The notes under the pieces are model-generated. The model saw only the letters and a list, made by a program, of their open reading frames with translations. It did no database searches and was not told the DNA's origin. DNA of 22,552 nt. Origin: Zeimonas sp044507525 (GTDB lineage: Bacteria > Pseudomonadota > Gammaproteobacteria > Burkholderiales > Burkholderiaceae_E). The position numbers and the translations under genes are program-made. Location of the stretch: contig JBIQJM010000049.1 in assembly GCA_044507525.1 (NCBI GenBank), forward strand, positions 1 to 22,552. Direction: 5' to 3'. Below are positions 1 through 7,902 of this stretch, piece after piece. The stretch's first letter is position 1. Each line of letters opens with the position of its first letter.

Positions 1-1379
1 TCGTCGGCCGGCCGAACGTCGGCAAGTCGACGCTGTTCAACCGGCTCACGCGCAGCCGCTCGGCGCTCGTCGCCGACGTGCCGGGGCTCACGCGCGACCG
101 GCAGTACGGTCGCGGGCGCGTCGGCGAGCATCCGTTCATCGTCATCGACAGCGGCGGCTTCGAGCCGGTGGCACGCGACGGCATCGCCGCGCTGATGGCG
201 CGGCAGACGCGGCAGGCGGTGGTCGAGGCCGACGTCGTGATCTTCCTCGTCGACGGCCGCGAGGGACTGACCGGACGCGACCGCGAGATCGCCGACGAGC
301 TGCGCCGCACCGCGCAACGCGTGCTGCTCGCGGTGAACAAGACCGAGGGGCGGCCGCGCGAGCAGGCGGTCGCCGAGTTCCATGAACTCGGACTCGGCGA
401 CCCGTTGTCAGTGTCGGCCGCGCACGGCGACGGCGTGCGCGAACTGGTCGAGATCGCGCTCGGGCCGCTGGTCGAGCATCCGGAACCCGACGAGCACGGC
501 GACGCGGCGGCGCACGCAGAAGTCGCAGCGGACGCGGCGCCGGAGGAGGGCGGTTCCGGCCGGGAGCGGGCGGCGCGCGTACGCGTCGCCGTCATCGGTC
601 GCCCGAACGTCGGCAAGTCGACGCTCGTCAACGCGCTGCTCGGCGAGGAGCGCCTGATCGCCTTCGACCAGCCCGGCACGACGCGCGATGCGGTCGCCGT
701 CGACTTCGAGCACGGCGGCCGCGCCTACACGCTCGTCGACACGGCGGGGTTGCGCCGGCGCAGTCGCGTCGACGAGGCGATCGAGAAGTTCTCGATCGTG
801 AAGACGCTGCAGGCGATCGAGGACGCCAACGTCTGCATCCTGCTGCTCGACGCGAGCCAGGAAGTCTCCGACCAGGACGCGACGATCGCCGGCTACGTGC
901 TCGAGGCGGGCCGCGCGCTCGTCGTCGCCGTGAACAAGTGGGACCTCGCCGACGCGGGCGAGCGCGAGCGCCTGCGCAGCGAACTCGACCGCAAGCTGCA
1001 TTTCCTGCGCTTCGCGAAATGGCACTTCGTGTCGGCGCTCGAAGGCTTCGGCATCGCCGCGCTGATGCGTTCCGTGCAGGCGGCCTACGCGGCCGCGATG
1101 GCGAAGCTCTCGACGCCGAAGCTCACGCGCGCGCTGCAGGAGGCGGTCGAACGCCAGCCTCCGCCGCGACGCGGAACCACGCGGCCGAAGCCGCGCTATG
1201 CGCACCAGGGCGGGCAGAACCCGCCGATCGTCATCGTGCACGGCAATGCGCTGGCCGGCGTTCCCGACGCCTATCGCCGCTACCTCGAGTCCTGGTTCCG
1301 CGAGCAGTTCTCGCTGACCGGCACGCCCCTGCGCGTGGAGTTCCGCAGCGGCGCCAACCCGTACGTGCGGCGCACTTGA
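1..1379 (+). CDS. der: GTPase Der (EngA), 5' end missing
   Basis: Der is a tandem-GTPase that acts in maturation of the 50S ribosomal subunit. The reading frame is open from base 3, so the gene begins left of the window. The first visible residues are the P-loop GRPNVGKS of G domain 1, followed by DSGG (G3) and NKTE (G4, where NKxD is usual). A charged, Ala/Glu-rich linker of roughly 45 residues follows. The second G domain shows GRPNVGKS near base 598, DTAG and a normal NKWD. The C-terminal KH-like domain is recognisable by PPIVIVHGN near base 1222, and the protein ends SGANPYVRRT at a TGA. The tandem P-loops plus the KH-like end are diagnostic of Der. Only the first few residues are missing. 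hfq follows after 117 bp. Confidence 0.97.
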   Translation, partial: VGRPNVGKSTLFNRLTRSRSALVADVPGLTRDRQYGRGRVGEHPFIVIDSGGFEPVARDGIAALMARQTRQAVVEADVVIFLVDGREGLTGRDREIADELRRTAQRVLLAVNKTEGRPREQAVAEFHELGLGDPLSVSAAHGDGVRELVEIALGPLVEHPEPDEHGDAAAHAEVAADAAPEEGGSGRERAARVRVAVIGRPNVGKSTLVNALLGEERLIAFDQPGTTRDAVAVDFEHGGRAYTLVDTAGLRRRSRVDEAIEKFSIVKTLQAIEDANVCILLLDASQEVSDQDATIAGYVLEAGRALVVAVNKWDLADAGERERLRSELDRKLHFLRFAKWHFVSALEGFGIAALMRSVQAAYAAAMAKLSTPKLTRALQEAVERQPPPRRGTTRPKPRYAHQGGQNPPIVIVHGNALAGVPDAYRRYLESWFREQFSLTGTPLRVEFRSGANPYVRRT

Positions 1380-1413
1380 ATTGGCCGGGGCCGCCCCGAA
1401 ATTGCGATAGAGT

Positions 1414-1476
1414 GAGCGAACCGCGGACCGCGGCGAGCGAGACCCAGCCGCAACGAGCGAACCGCACGAGCGAACC
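1414..1476 (+). repeat. GAGCGAACC direct repeats in hfq leader
   Basis: The 9-mer GAGCGAACC occurs exactly at 1414-1422, 1455-1463 and 1468-1476. A degraded copy, GAGCGAGACC, lies at 1435-1444. All lie in the 117-bp gap between der and hfq, ending 20 bp before the hfq ATG. This is seen directly. A role in Hfq autoregulation or as a protein-binding array is inference only. No convincing -35/-10 pair was found here; GATAGA at 1406-1411 is a poor -10 candidate. Confidence 0.6.
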
Positions 1477-1496
1477 ACAACAAGCCGGGAGTCCCC

Positions 1497-1733
1497 ATGA
1501 GCAACAAAGGGCAGCTGCTACAAGACCCGTTCCTGAATCTGCTTCGCAGGGAGCACGTTCCGGTGTCGATCTATCTCGTGAACGGCATCAAGCTGCAAGG
1601 TCAGATCGATTCCTTCGACCAGTACGTCGTGCTGTTGCGGAACACGGTCACCCAGATGGTCTACAAGCACGCGATTTCCACGGTCGTGCCCGGCCGCGCC
1701 GTCCACTTCCAGCAAGAAAGTCCGGAAAGCTGA
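1497..1733 (+). CDS. hfq: RNA chaperone Hfq
   Basis: Hfq is the hexameric Sm-like RNA chaperone that pairs small RNAs with mRNAs. The 78-residue protein starts MSNKGQLLQDPFLNLLRRE. It carries the Sm1 region (VNGIKLQGQIDSFDQYVVLL) and the diagnostic Sm2 motif YKHAISTVVP. Residues Q8, D9, F39 (in SFDQY), Y55, K56 and H57 of the RNA-binding faces are all visible. The C-terminal tail is short (GRAVHFQQESPES), as in many betaproteobacteria and unlike the long E. coli tail. The ATG is preceded by CGGGAG with suitable spacing. The stop codon overlaps a candidate CTG start of hflX, suggesting translational coupling. The leader carries an unusual repeat array. Confidence 0.98.
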   Translation: MSNKGQLLQDPFLNLLRREHVPVSIYLVNGIKLQGQIDSFDQYVVLLRNTVTQMVYKHAISTVVPGRAVHFQQESPES

Positions 1734-2929
1734 GCAAGCAAGCCCCCCCCGTTTCGTGCCTGCTGGTCGGCGTCGCCTTCGGCGCGGCGCCCGCCGGCTC
1801 CGAGTCCCTCGACGAACTCGCCGCGCTCGCGCAGTCTGCCGGGCTCGTCCCGTGCGGGCGCGTCGTCGTGCGGCGCGCGCGTCCCGACGCGGCGCTGTTC
1901 ATCGGATCGGGCAAGGCCGACGACATCGCCGCCCAGCTGGCCGCCGAAGGCATCTCGCTCGTCGTCTTCGACCAGGAGCTCTCGGCGATCCAGCAGCGCA
2001 ACCTGCAGCATCGCTGGGACGTGTCGGTGGTCGACCGCACCGAGCTGATCCTCGAGATCTTCGCGCAGCGCGCGCAGAGCCACGAAGGCAAGCTGCAGGT
2101 CGAGCTCGCCCGCCTCGAGCATCTGTCGGCGCGCCTGGTGCGCGGCTGGTCGCACCTGGAGCGCCAGCGCGGCGGCATCGGCGTGCGCGGCGGCCCGGGC
2201 GAGACGCAGCTCGAGCTCGACCGGCGGATGCTCTCGGTGCGCGTCAAGCGGCTGCGCGCGCAGCTCGCGCAGCTGCGCAAGCAGCGCCGCACGCGTCGCC
2301 GGGCGCGCGACCGCAGGCCCGCCTTCACCGTGTCGATCGTCGGCTACACGAACGCCGGCAAGTCGACCCTGTTCAATGCGCTCACCGGCGCCGGCACCTA
2401 CGCCGCCGACCAGCTCTTCGCGACGCTCGATACGCTCTCGCGCCGGCTGCGCCTGCCCTCGGGCAAGGAGGTCGTGCTCTCCGACACGGTCGGCTTCGTG
2501 CGCGCGCTGCCGCACTCGCTGGTCGAGGCCTTCACTGCCACGCTCGAGGAGACCGCGCACGCCGACCTGCTGCTGCACGTCGTCGACGCTTCGGCGCCCG
2601 ACCGCGACGAGCAGGTCGAGCAGGTCGACCGGGTGCTCGAGGAGATCGGCGCGGCCGAGGTGCCGCGCATCCTGGTGCACAACAAGATCGATCGGGCCGG
2701 GCGAGCGCCGGAAACCGGCCATGACCACTGTGGTAGGATCGCCCGCGTCCTGGTCAGCGCCGTCACCGGCGCCGGACTCGACGCGCTACGCGAGGCGATC
2801 GACCAGCAGGTCGAGTCGTGGCGCCAGGCACGCATCACGACTGCCTGCGAGTCGTCGCTGCCGATCTCCGCATCCGGTCCCATCGATTCATCCGATTCGC
2901 AAGAGCCGGCCGCACCCCGAGCGGCCTGA
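1730..2929 (+). CDS. hflX: Ribosome-associated GTPase HflX, probable CTG start
   Basis: HflX is a GTPase that splits stalled or heat-damaged 70S ribosomes. The N-terminal HflX domain shows LFIGSGKADDI-type sequence and the signature GGPGETQLELDRR. The G domain carries GYTNAGKS (about residue 205), DTVGF (252) and NKID (318). A short C-terminal segment follows SAVTGAG. The start is uncertain. Between the conserved first strand (CLLVGV) and far upstream inside hfq there is no ATG, GTG or TTG in this frame. The first GTG (1868) would remove that strand. A CTG at 1730, overlapping the hfq TGA as CTGA, gives a plausible 399-residue protein (E. coli HflX has 426). A C8 tract at 1743-1750 lies just inside the gene. 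Family identity is certain; the start is inferred. Confidence 0.93.
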   Translation: MSKQAPPVSCLLVGVAFGAAPAGSESLDELAALAQSAGLVPCGRVVVRRARPDAALFIGSGKADDIAAQLAAEGISLVVFDQELSAIQQRNLQHRWDVSVVDRTELILEIFAQRAQSHEGKLQVELARLEHLSARLVRGWSHLERQRGGIGVRGGPGETQLELDRRMLSVRVKRLRAQLAQLRKQRRTRRRARDRRPAFTVSIVGYTNAGKSTLFNALTGAGTYAADQLFATLDTLSRRLRLPSGKEVVLSDTVGFVRALPHSLVEAFTATLEETAHADLLLHVVDASAPDRDEQVEQVDRVLEEIGAAEVPRILVHNKIDRAGRAPETGHDHCGRIARVLVSAVTGAGLDALREAIDQQVESWRQARITTACESSLPISASGPIDSSDSQEPAAPRAA

Positions 2930-2942
2930 ATCCGCCCTGCCC

Positions 2943-4196
2943 ATGTGGAAACCCATCCGTTCGATTCTCTCGCTCAATGATCCCGGCTGGGGCCGAGGTG
3001 GCGGTGGTTCCGACCAGCGTCCCCCGCCGCGCCCGGGCAACGACGGCCCGCCCGATCTCGACGAGCTCTGGCGCGATTTCAACCGGCGACTGAACGGCTT
3101 GTTCCGTCGCGGTGGCGGACCGCGCATGCCCGGCGCAAACGGCGACGAACCGCCGTCGATGAAGGGCGCCGGGAAGGGCTTCGGCCTGCTCCTGCTCGTG
3201 GCCGTGCTGCTGTGGCTCGCCAGCGGCTTCTACATCGTGCAGGAAGGGCAGGCGTCGGTGGTGCTGCGCTTCGGCGAGTTCAACCAGCTGGTCGAGCGCG
3301 CCGGCTTCACGTGGCGCATGCCGTATCCGATCGAGACGAACGAGATCGTCGACGTGCAGCAGCTGCGCACCGTCGAGGTCGGTTATCGCAACGCGGTGCG
3401 CAACAAGACGCTGCGCGAGTCGCTGATGCTCACGCTCGACCAGAGCATCGTCGACATGCAGTTCACCGTGCAGTACCGCGTCGGCGACGTGAAGGACTAC
3501 CTGTTCAACAACGTGCTCGGCCCGGTGCCCGAGGAGATCGTGCGCCAGGCCGCCGAGACGGCGATGCGCTCGACCGTCGGGCGCCACGGCGTCGACCAGG
3601 TGCTCTACGAGGAGAAGGAGCAGGTCGCGCAGGCCGCCCGCCAGCAGATCCAGGAGATCCTCGACCGCTACAAGGTCGGGATCTCGATCGTCGACCTGAC
3701 GATCCAGCAGGTGCAGCCGCCCGAGCAGGTGCAGGCGGCCTTCGAGGACGCCAACAAGGCCGCGCAGGACCGCGAACGCCTGATCAACGAGGGCCGCGCC
3801 TACGCGAACGACGTCATCCCCAAGGCACGGGGAACCGCCGCGCGCGTGCTGCAGGAGGCCGAGGGCTACCGGCAGCGCATCATCGCGAGCGCCGAGGGCG
3901 ACGTCAGCCGCTTCAACCAGGTGCTCGAGGAATACGCGAAGGCGCCGAAGGTCACCCGCGACCGCATGTACCTGGAGACGATGGAAAGCATTTTCGCGAA
4001 CACCAGCAAGGTCTATCTCGACTCCCGCACGAGCGGCAACCTGCTCTACCTGCCGCTCGACAAGCTGCTCGCGCAGTCCGGTGCCGACGCCTCCCGCTCG
4101 GGCAGCGGCACCTCGCCCGCCCCGAGCACGGCCGAGCCGGCGCCGCCGCCGCCGCGCAGCGACGGCCTGCGCAGCCGCGAACGCGACAGCCGATAA
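2943..4196 (+). CDS. hflK: FtsH protease modulator HflK
   Basis: HflK forms, with HflC, a large periplasmic membrane complex that encloses and modulates the FtsH protease. The 417-residue protein has a Gly/Pro/Arg-rich cytoplasmic N-terminus including GPPDLDELWRDFNRR, which is typical of HflK. One transmembrane segment follows at about residues 80-99 (GLLLLVAVLLWLASGF), then a SPFH/band-7 domain (EGQASVVLRFGEF onward). A helical region rich in Glu, Gln and Ala follows. The tail is Ser/Pro-rich and disordered. The start ATG has no clear Shine-Dalgarno sequence and lies 13 bp after the hflX stop, so coupling to hflX is likely. hflC follows after 15 bp. E. coli HflK is 419 residues, so the length is normal. 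Confidence 0.96.
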   Translation: MWKPIRSILSLNDPGWGRGGGGSDQRPPPRPGNDGPPDLDELWRDFNRRLNGLFRRGGGPRMPGANGDEPPSMKGAGKGFGLLLLVAVLLWLASGFYIVQEGQASVVLRFGEFNQLVERAGFTWRMPYPIETNEIVDVQQLRTVEVGYRNAVRNKTLRESLMLTLDQSIVDMQFTVQYRVGDVKDYLFNNVLGPVPEEIVRQAAETAMRSTVGRHGVDQVLYEEKEQVAQAARQQIQEILDRYKVGISIVDLTIQQVQPPEQVQAAFEDANKAAQDRERLINEGRAYANDVIPKARGTAARVLQEAEGYRQRIIASAEGDVSRFNQVLEEYAKAPKVTRDRMYLETMESIFANTSKVYLDSRTSGNLLYLPLDKLLAQSGADASRSGSGTSPAPSTAEPAPPPPRSDGLRSRERDSR

Positions 4197-4211
4197 GGCG
4201 GGGAACGAACC

Positions 4212-5090
4212 ATGCAGAAACTCATTCCCGTCGTCATCGGTCTGCTGATCGCGCTGTTCGTGCTGATGTCGAGCGTGTTCATCGTCGACCAGCGGCAGTT
4301 CGCCGTCGTCTACGCGCTCGGCGAGATCCGCCGCGTCATCGACTCGCCGGGGCTGTACTTCAAGCTGCCGCCGCCGTTCCAGAACGTCGTCTACTTCGAC
4401 AAGCGCATCCTGACGATCGACACCTCGGAGAGCGACCGCTTCATCACGTCCGAGAAGCTCAACGTGATGATCGACACCTTCGTGAAGTGGCGCATCATCG
4501 ATCCGCCCACCTTCATCCGCTCGGTGTCCGGCAGCGAGCAGATCGCGGTCGACCGCATCAACCGCAGCCTGCGCGACGCGCTGAACAACGAGATCGCGCG
4601 GCGCACCGTTTCCGACATGATCTCGAGCGCACGCGACCAGGTCGTCGAGAACGTGCGCGCGAAGGTCAACCAGGATTCGAAGCAGATCGGCGTCGAGGTC
4701 ATCGACGTGCGCCTGAAGCGCGTCGACTTCGCGCCCGAGGTCTCCGAGCGCGTGTTCGCGCGCATGGAGTCCGAGCGCAAGCAGGTCGCCAACGAGCGGC
4801 GCGCAACCGGCGCGGCCGAATCGGAGAAGATCCGCGCCGAGGCCGACCGGCAGCGCGAGGTGCTCGTCGCCGAGGCCTATCGCGACGCACAGCAGATGCG
4901 CGGCGAGGGCGACGCGAAGGCCGCGTCGTTGTTCGCGGCGGCCTGGGGGAAGAACCCCGACTTCGCCGAGTTCTACCGCAGCCTGCAGGCGTACCGGGAG
5001 TCCTTCGGCAGCAAGTCCGACGTGCTCGTGGTCGACCCGTCGTCGGAGTTCTTCCGCTACTTCAAGGCGCCGGACGGGTCGGCGAAGTGA
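4212..5090 (+). CDS. hflC: FtsH protease modulator HflC
   Basis: HflC is the partner of HflK in the membrane complex that controls FtsH. The 292-residue protein starts with a signal-anchor segment (PVVIGLLIALFVLMSSVFIV, about residues 6-25). It continues with a band-7/SPFH domain that includes DQRQFAVVYALGEI and GLYFKLPPPFQNV. A helical stretch with SERVFARMESERKQVANERR then leads to the typical HflC end containing SDVLVVDPSSEFFRYF. The ATG follows a GGGGAA ribosome-binding site with 6-nt spacing. The stop TGA overlaps the GTG start of the next gene by 4 bases. It is somewhat shorter than E. coli HflC (334), but all domains are present. Confidence 0.96.
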   Translation: MQKLIPVVIGLLIALFVLMSSVFIVDQRQFAVVYALGEIRRVIDSPGLYFKLPPPFQNVVYFDKRILTIDTSESDRFITSEKLNVMIDTFVKWRIIDPPTFIRSVSGSEQIAVDRINRSLRDALNNEIARRTVSDMISSARDQVVENVRAKVNQDSKQIGVEVIDVRLKRVDFAPEVSERVFARMESERKQVANERRATGAAESEKIRAEADRQREVLVAEAYRDAQQMRGEGDAKAASLFAAAWGKNPDFAEFYRSLQAYRESFGSKSDVLVVDPSSEFFRYFKAPDGSAK

Positions 5091-5269
5091 CCTTCGACGA
5101 TTGGCTGCGGGCGATCGGCCTCGTGCTGATCCTCGAAGGCATGATGCCGCTGCTCGCGCCGTCGAACTGGCGCGAGACCTTCCTGCGCGTCGCGCGCCTG
5201 CGCGACGGGCAGATCCGCTTCGTCGGATTCGGCGCCACGCTGGCCGGCGTCGCGCTGCTGCTGATCTAA
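5087..5269 (+). CDS. DUF2065 (YjeT-like) small membrane protein
   Basis: This 60-residue protein, read from a GTG that overlaps the hflC stop as GTGA, contains two hydrophobic segments. The first is IGLVLILEGMMPLLAP near residues 9-24; the second is GFGATLAGVALLLI at the C-terminus. Between them is SNWRETFLRVARLRDGQIR. The pattern LVLxLEGxxPxL...W and the arrangement of two segments match DUF2065/YjeT, which also sits directly after hflC in E. coli. Its function is unknown. The context suggests a link to the HflKC membrane complex, but that is inference. Confidence 0.88.
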   Translation: MTFDDWLRAIGLVLILEGMMPLLAPSNWRETFLRVARLRDGQIRFVGFGATLAGVALLLI

Positions 5270-5271
5270 CC

Positions 5272-5277
5272 TAAAAT
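5272..5277 (+). promoter_or_regulatory. Possible -10 element upstream of hisZ
   Basis: TAAAAT (5 of 6 matches to TATAAT) lies just after the DUF2065 stop, in an unusually AT-rich patch for this DNA. No recognisable -35 hexamer is seen at 16-18 bp upstream. A transcription start near 5284 would precede both possible hisZ starts. This is only a candidate. Confidence 0.3.
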
Positions 5278-5341
5278 AGTCCGTTTGGCCGGGCGCGGGG
5301 GAGATTCCGTGCCCGCTGTTCGCACGAGGTCCGCCTTTTCC

Positions 5342-6547
5342 ATGCTGCGCTGGCTGCTGCCCGAGAGTATTGCCGACGTGCTGCCTGCCGAAGCACGCGC
5401 GATCGAGGAATTGCGCCGCCGGCTGCTCGACCTGTACCGCTCGTACGGCTACGAGCTGGTGATGCCGCCGCTCATCGAGCACCTCGAGTCGCTGCTCACC
5501 GGCTCGGGCCGCGATCTCGGCCTGCGCACCTTCCAGCTGGTCGACCAGCTCTCCGGGCGCACGCTCGGCGTGCGCGCCGACATGACGCCGCAGGTGGCGC
5601 GCATCGACGCGCACCTGCTCGACCGCGACGGCGTCGTGCGGCTGTGCTATGCGGGCTCCGTTCTGCACACCCGTGCGCAGGGAGTGCTCGCCACCCGCGA
5701 GCCGATCCAGATCGGCGCCGAACTCTACGGTCATCCGGGCATCGAGGCCGAAGTCGAGACGATCGACCTGATGGTGCGTTCGCTCGCCGCCGGCGGCGTG
5801 CGCGAGCTGCGCATCGACCTGTGCCACGTCGGCGTCGTGCAGGGCCTGCTCGATGCGCTCGGCCCGCTCGATCCCGAGGTCGACGTCGACGAGCTGTACC
5901 GGCTGCTGCAGGGCAAGGACATTCCCGGGCTGCAGGAGGCGCTGCGCGACTCCCCGCCGGCGCTGCGCGAGGCGCTGCCGATGCTTGCGCGCCTGCACGG
6001 CCGCGCCGGAGCGGGCTTCGACGGCGACGACTCCGCGCTCGCGCGTGCGCGTGCGCAGCTTCCCGCGGTGCCCGCGATCCGCGATGCGCTCGAGCGGCTC
6101 GAACGGCTGTGCGCGTCGCCGGTGCTGCAGCGCTGGCGGCATCTGGCGCTGTCGATCGACCTCGCCGACCTGCGCGGCTACCGCTACCACAACGGCATCA
6201 CCTTCGCCGCCTACGTCGAGGAAGTGCCGCACGCGATCGCGCACGGCGGGCGCTACGACGACGTCGGCCGCGCGTTCGGCCGCGCGCGTCCCGCCACCGG
6301 ATTCTCGATCGAACTGCGGGCGCTCGCCGGGCTTCTCGCCAACGGCGAACCGGCGTCGGCGATCCGGGCGCCCTGGTCGGACGACGTGGCGCTCGTCGAG
6401 GCGATCGATGCGCTGCGCGCGGCCGGAGAGATCGTCGTGCAGGCCTTGCCGGGTCGGGACCCGGGGCCGCAGGAATTCATCTGCGACCGCGAGCTCGTGC
6501 TGCGCGGCAACGAATGGGTCGTCGGCCCGATCGGCGCGGTGCGCTGA
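5342..6547 (+). CDS. hisZ: ATP phosphoribosyltransferase regulatory subunit HisZ
   Basis: HisZ is a histidyl-tRNA-synthetase-like protein without synthetase activity. It assembles with short-form HisG to give a functional ATP phosphoribosyltransferase, the first enzyme of histidine synthesis. Visible family signatures are LPESIADVLPAEA at the N-terminus, RADMTPQVARIDAH, CYAGSVLHTR, a GAELYGH segment, YRYHNGITFAAYV and HGGRYDDVG. The anticodon-binding domain of true HisRS is absent. The ATG at 5342 gives 401 residues and matches where relatives begin. A GTG at 5309 has a better-placed GGGGGAG ribosome-binding site (5297-5303) and would add 11 residues, so the start is not settled. hisG is not in this window. 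Confidence 0.93.
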   Translation: MLRWLLPESIADVLPAEARAIEELRRRLLDLYRSYGYELVMPPLIEHLESLLTGSGRDLGLRTFQLVDQLSGRTLGVRADMTPQVARIDAHLLDRDGVVRLCYAGSVLHTRAQGVLATREPIQIGAELYGHPGIEAEVETIDLMVRSLAAGGVRELRIDLCHVGVVQGLLDALGPLDPEVDVDELYRLLQGKDIPGLQEALRDSPPALREALPMLARLHGRAGAGFDGDDSALARARAQLPAVPAIRDALERLERLCASPVLQRWRHLALSIDLADLRGYRYHNGITFAAYVEEVPHAIAHGGRYDDVGRAFGRARPATGFSIELRALAGLLANGEPASAIRAPWSDDVALVEAIDALRAAGEIVVQALPGRDPGPQEFICDRELVLRGNEWVVGPIGAVR

Positions 6548-6585
6548 ATCGGCCGGGCGACGCGAATCGACCAGGAACCAGGGAC

Positions 6586-7878
6586 ATGGCGAAGAACGTC
6601 GTGATCGTCGGCACGCAATGGGGCGACGAGGGCAAGGGCAAGGTCGTCGACTGGCTCACCGACACCGCGCGCGGCGTCGTGCGCTTCCAGGGCGGACACA
6701 ACGCGGGGCACACGCTCGTCATCGGCGGGCGCAAGCAGGTGCTGCGGCTCATCCCCTCGGGCATCCTGCGCACCGGCGTGCACTGCTACATCGGCAGCGG
6801 CGTCGTCGTCTCGCCGGCTGCGCTGCTGCAGGAGATCGGCGAGCTCGAGACCGCCGGCATCGACGTGCGCGGGCGGCTGCACCTGAGCGAGGCGGCGACG
6901 CTGATCCTGCCGTACCACGTCGCGCTCGACCAGGCGCGCGAAGCGCGGCGAGGCGCCGAGGCCATCGGGACGACCGGGCGCGGCATCGGTCCGGCCTACG
7001 AAGACCGCGCCGCGCGCCGTGCGCTGCGCGTGGGCGACCTGCTCGATCCGGCGCGCTTCCGCGCCCGGCTCGACGAGACGCTCGAACTGCACAACTTCAC
7101 GTTGCAGCACTTCCTGAACGCGCAGCCGCTCGACGCGCAGAAGGTCGCCGACGAGGCGCTCGCGCTCGCCGACCGGATCGCGCCGATGATCGCCGACGTG
7201 CCGTCGATGCTCGCCGAGACGATGGCGCGCGACGAGTCGCTGCTGTTCGAGGGTGCGCAGGGTGCGATGCTCGACGTCGACCACGGCACCTATCCGTACG
7301 TGACGAGCAGCAATTGCGTGGCGGGCGCCGCGGCCGCGGGCGCCGGCGTCGGCCCGCAGGCGCTGCATTCGGTGCTCGGCATCGTGAAGGCGTACACCAC
7401 CCGCGTCGGCGCAGGCCCGTTCCCCACCGAGCTGCACGACGACGTCGGCCGGCACCTCGCCACCGTCGGCAAGGAGTTCGGCTCGGTCACGGGGCGCCCG
7501 CGCCGCTGCGGCTGGTTCGACGGCCCCGCGCTCGCGCGCTCGATCCAGCTGAGCGGGGTCACCGGCCTCGTCGTCACCAAGCTCGACGTGCTCGACGGCC
7601 TGCCGACGGTGAAGCTGTGCACCGCCTACCGCAGCGGTTCGCGCACCCTCGAGATGCTGCCTTTCGGCGCCGAGGCGGTCGCGCAGTGCGAGCCGGTCTA
7701 CGAGGAGCTGCCCGGCTGGAGCGAGAGCACCGTCGGCGTGCGCGACTGGTCGGCGCTGCCCGGCAATGCACGGCGCTACCTCGAGCGGCTCTGCGAGCTC
7801 GCACGCGTGCCGATCGACCTCGTCTCCACCGGACCCGACCGCGACGAGACGATCCTGCTTCGCCATCCCTTCGCCTGA
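6586..7878 (+). CDS. purA: Adenylosuccinate synthetase
   Basis: PurA catalyses the GTP-dependent joining of IMP and aspartate to adenylosuccinate, the first committed step to AMP. The 430-residue protein begins MAKNVVIVGTQWGDEGKGK, giving the P-loop-like signature with the catalytic Asp at residue 14. The catalytic His lies in GGHNAGHT (H42). Further family motifs are GTTGRGIGPAYEDR, EGAQGAMLDVDHGTYPYVTSS and VTKLDVLDGL. The length is close to the E. coli enzyme (432). AGGAA lies 8 nt before the ATG. The gene follows hisZ by 38 bp and precedes the phosphoribosyltransferase by 24 bp, so the three are probably co-transcribed. Confidence 0.98.
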   Translation: MAKNVVIVGTQWGDEGKGKVVDWLTDTARGVVRFQGGHNAGHTLVIGGRKQVLRLIPSGILRTGVHCYIGSGVVVSPAALLQEIGELETAGIDVRGRLHLSEAATLILPYHVALDQAREARRGAEAIGTTGRGIGPAYEDRAARRALRVGDLLDPARFRARLDETLELHNFTLQHFLNAQPLDAQKVADEALALADRIAPMIADVPSMLAETMARDESLLFEGAQGAMLDVDHGTYPYVTSSNCVAGAAAAGAGVGPQALHSVLGIVKAYTTRVGAGPFPTELHDDVGRHLATVGKEFGSVTGRPRRCGWFDGPALARSIQLSGVTGLVVTKLDVLDGLPTVKLCTAYRSGSRTLEMLPFGAEAVAQCEPVYEELPGWSESTVGVRDWSALPGNARRYLERLCELARVPIDLVSTGPDRDETILLRHPFA

Positions 7879-7902
7879 AGCGGCAAGCCCGCCGTCCTGC
7901 GC

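Noticed and set aside
1743..1750. C8 tract as a phase-variable switch for hflX
   Set aside because: Neither shifted frame has a normal start nearby, so slippage would not switch between two sensible products; kept only as part of the start-codon finding.
5285..5341. A TTG start for hisZ at 5285
   Set aside because: It has no ribosome-binding site and would begin at the predicted transcription start; GTG 5309 or ATG 5342 are better.
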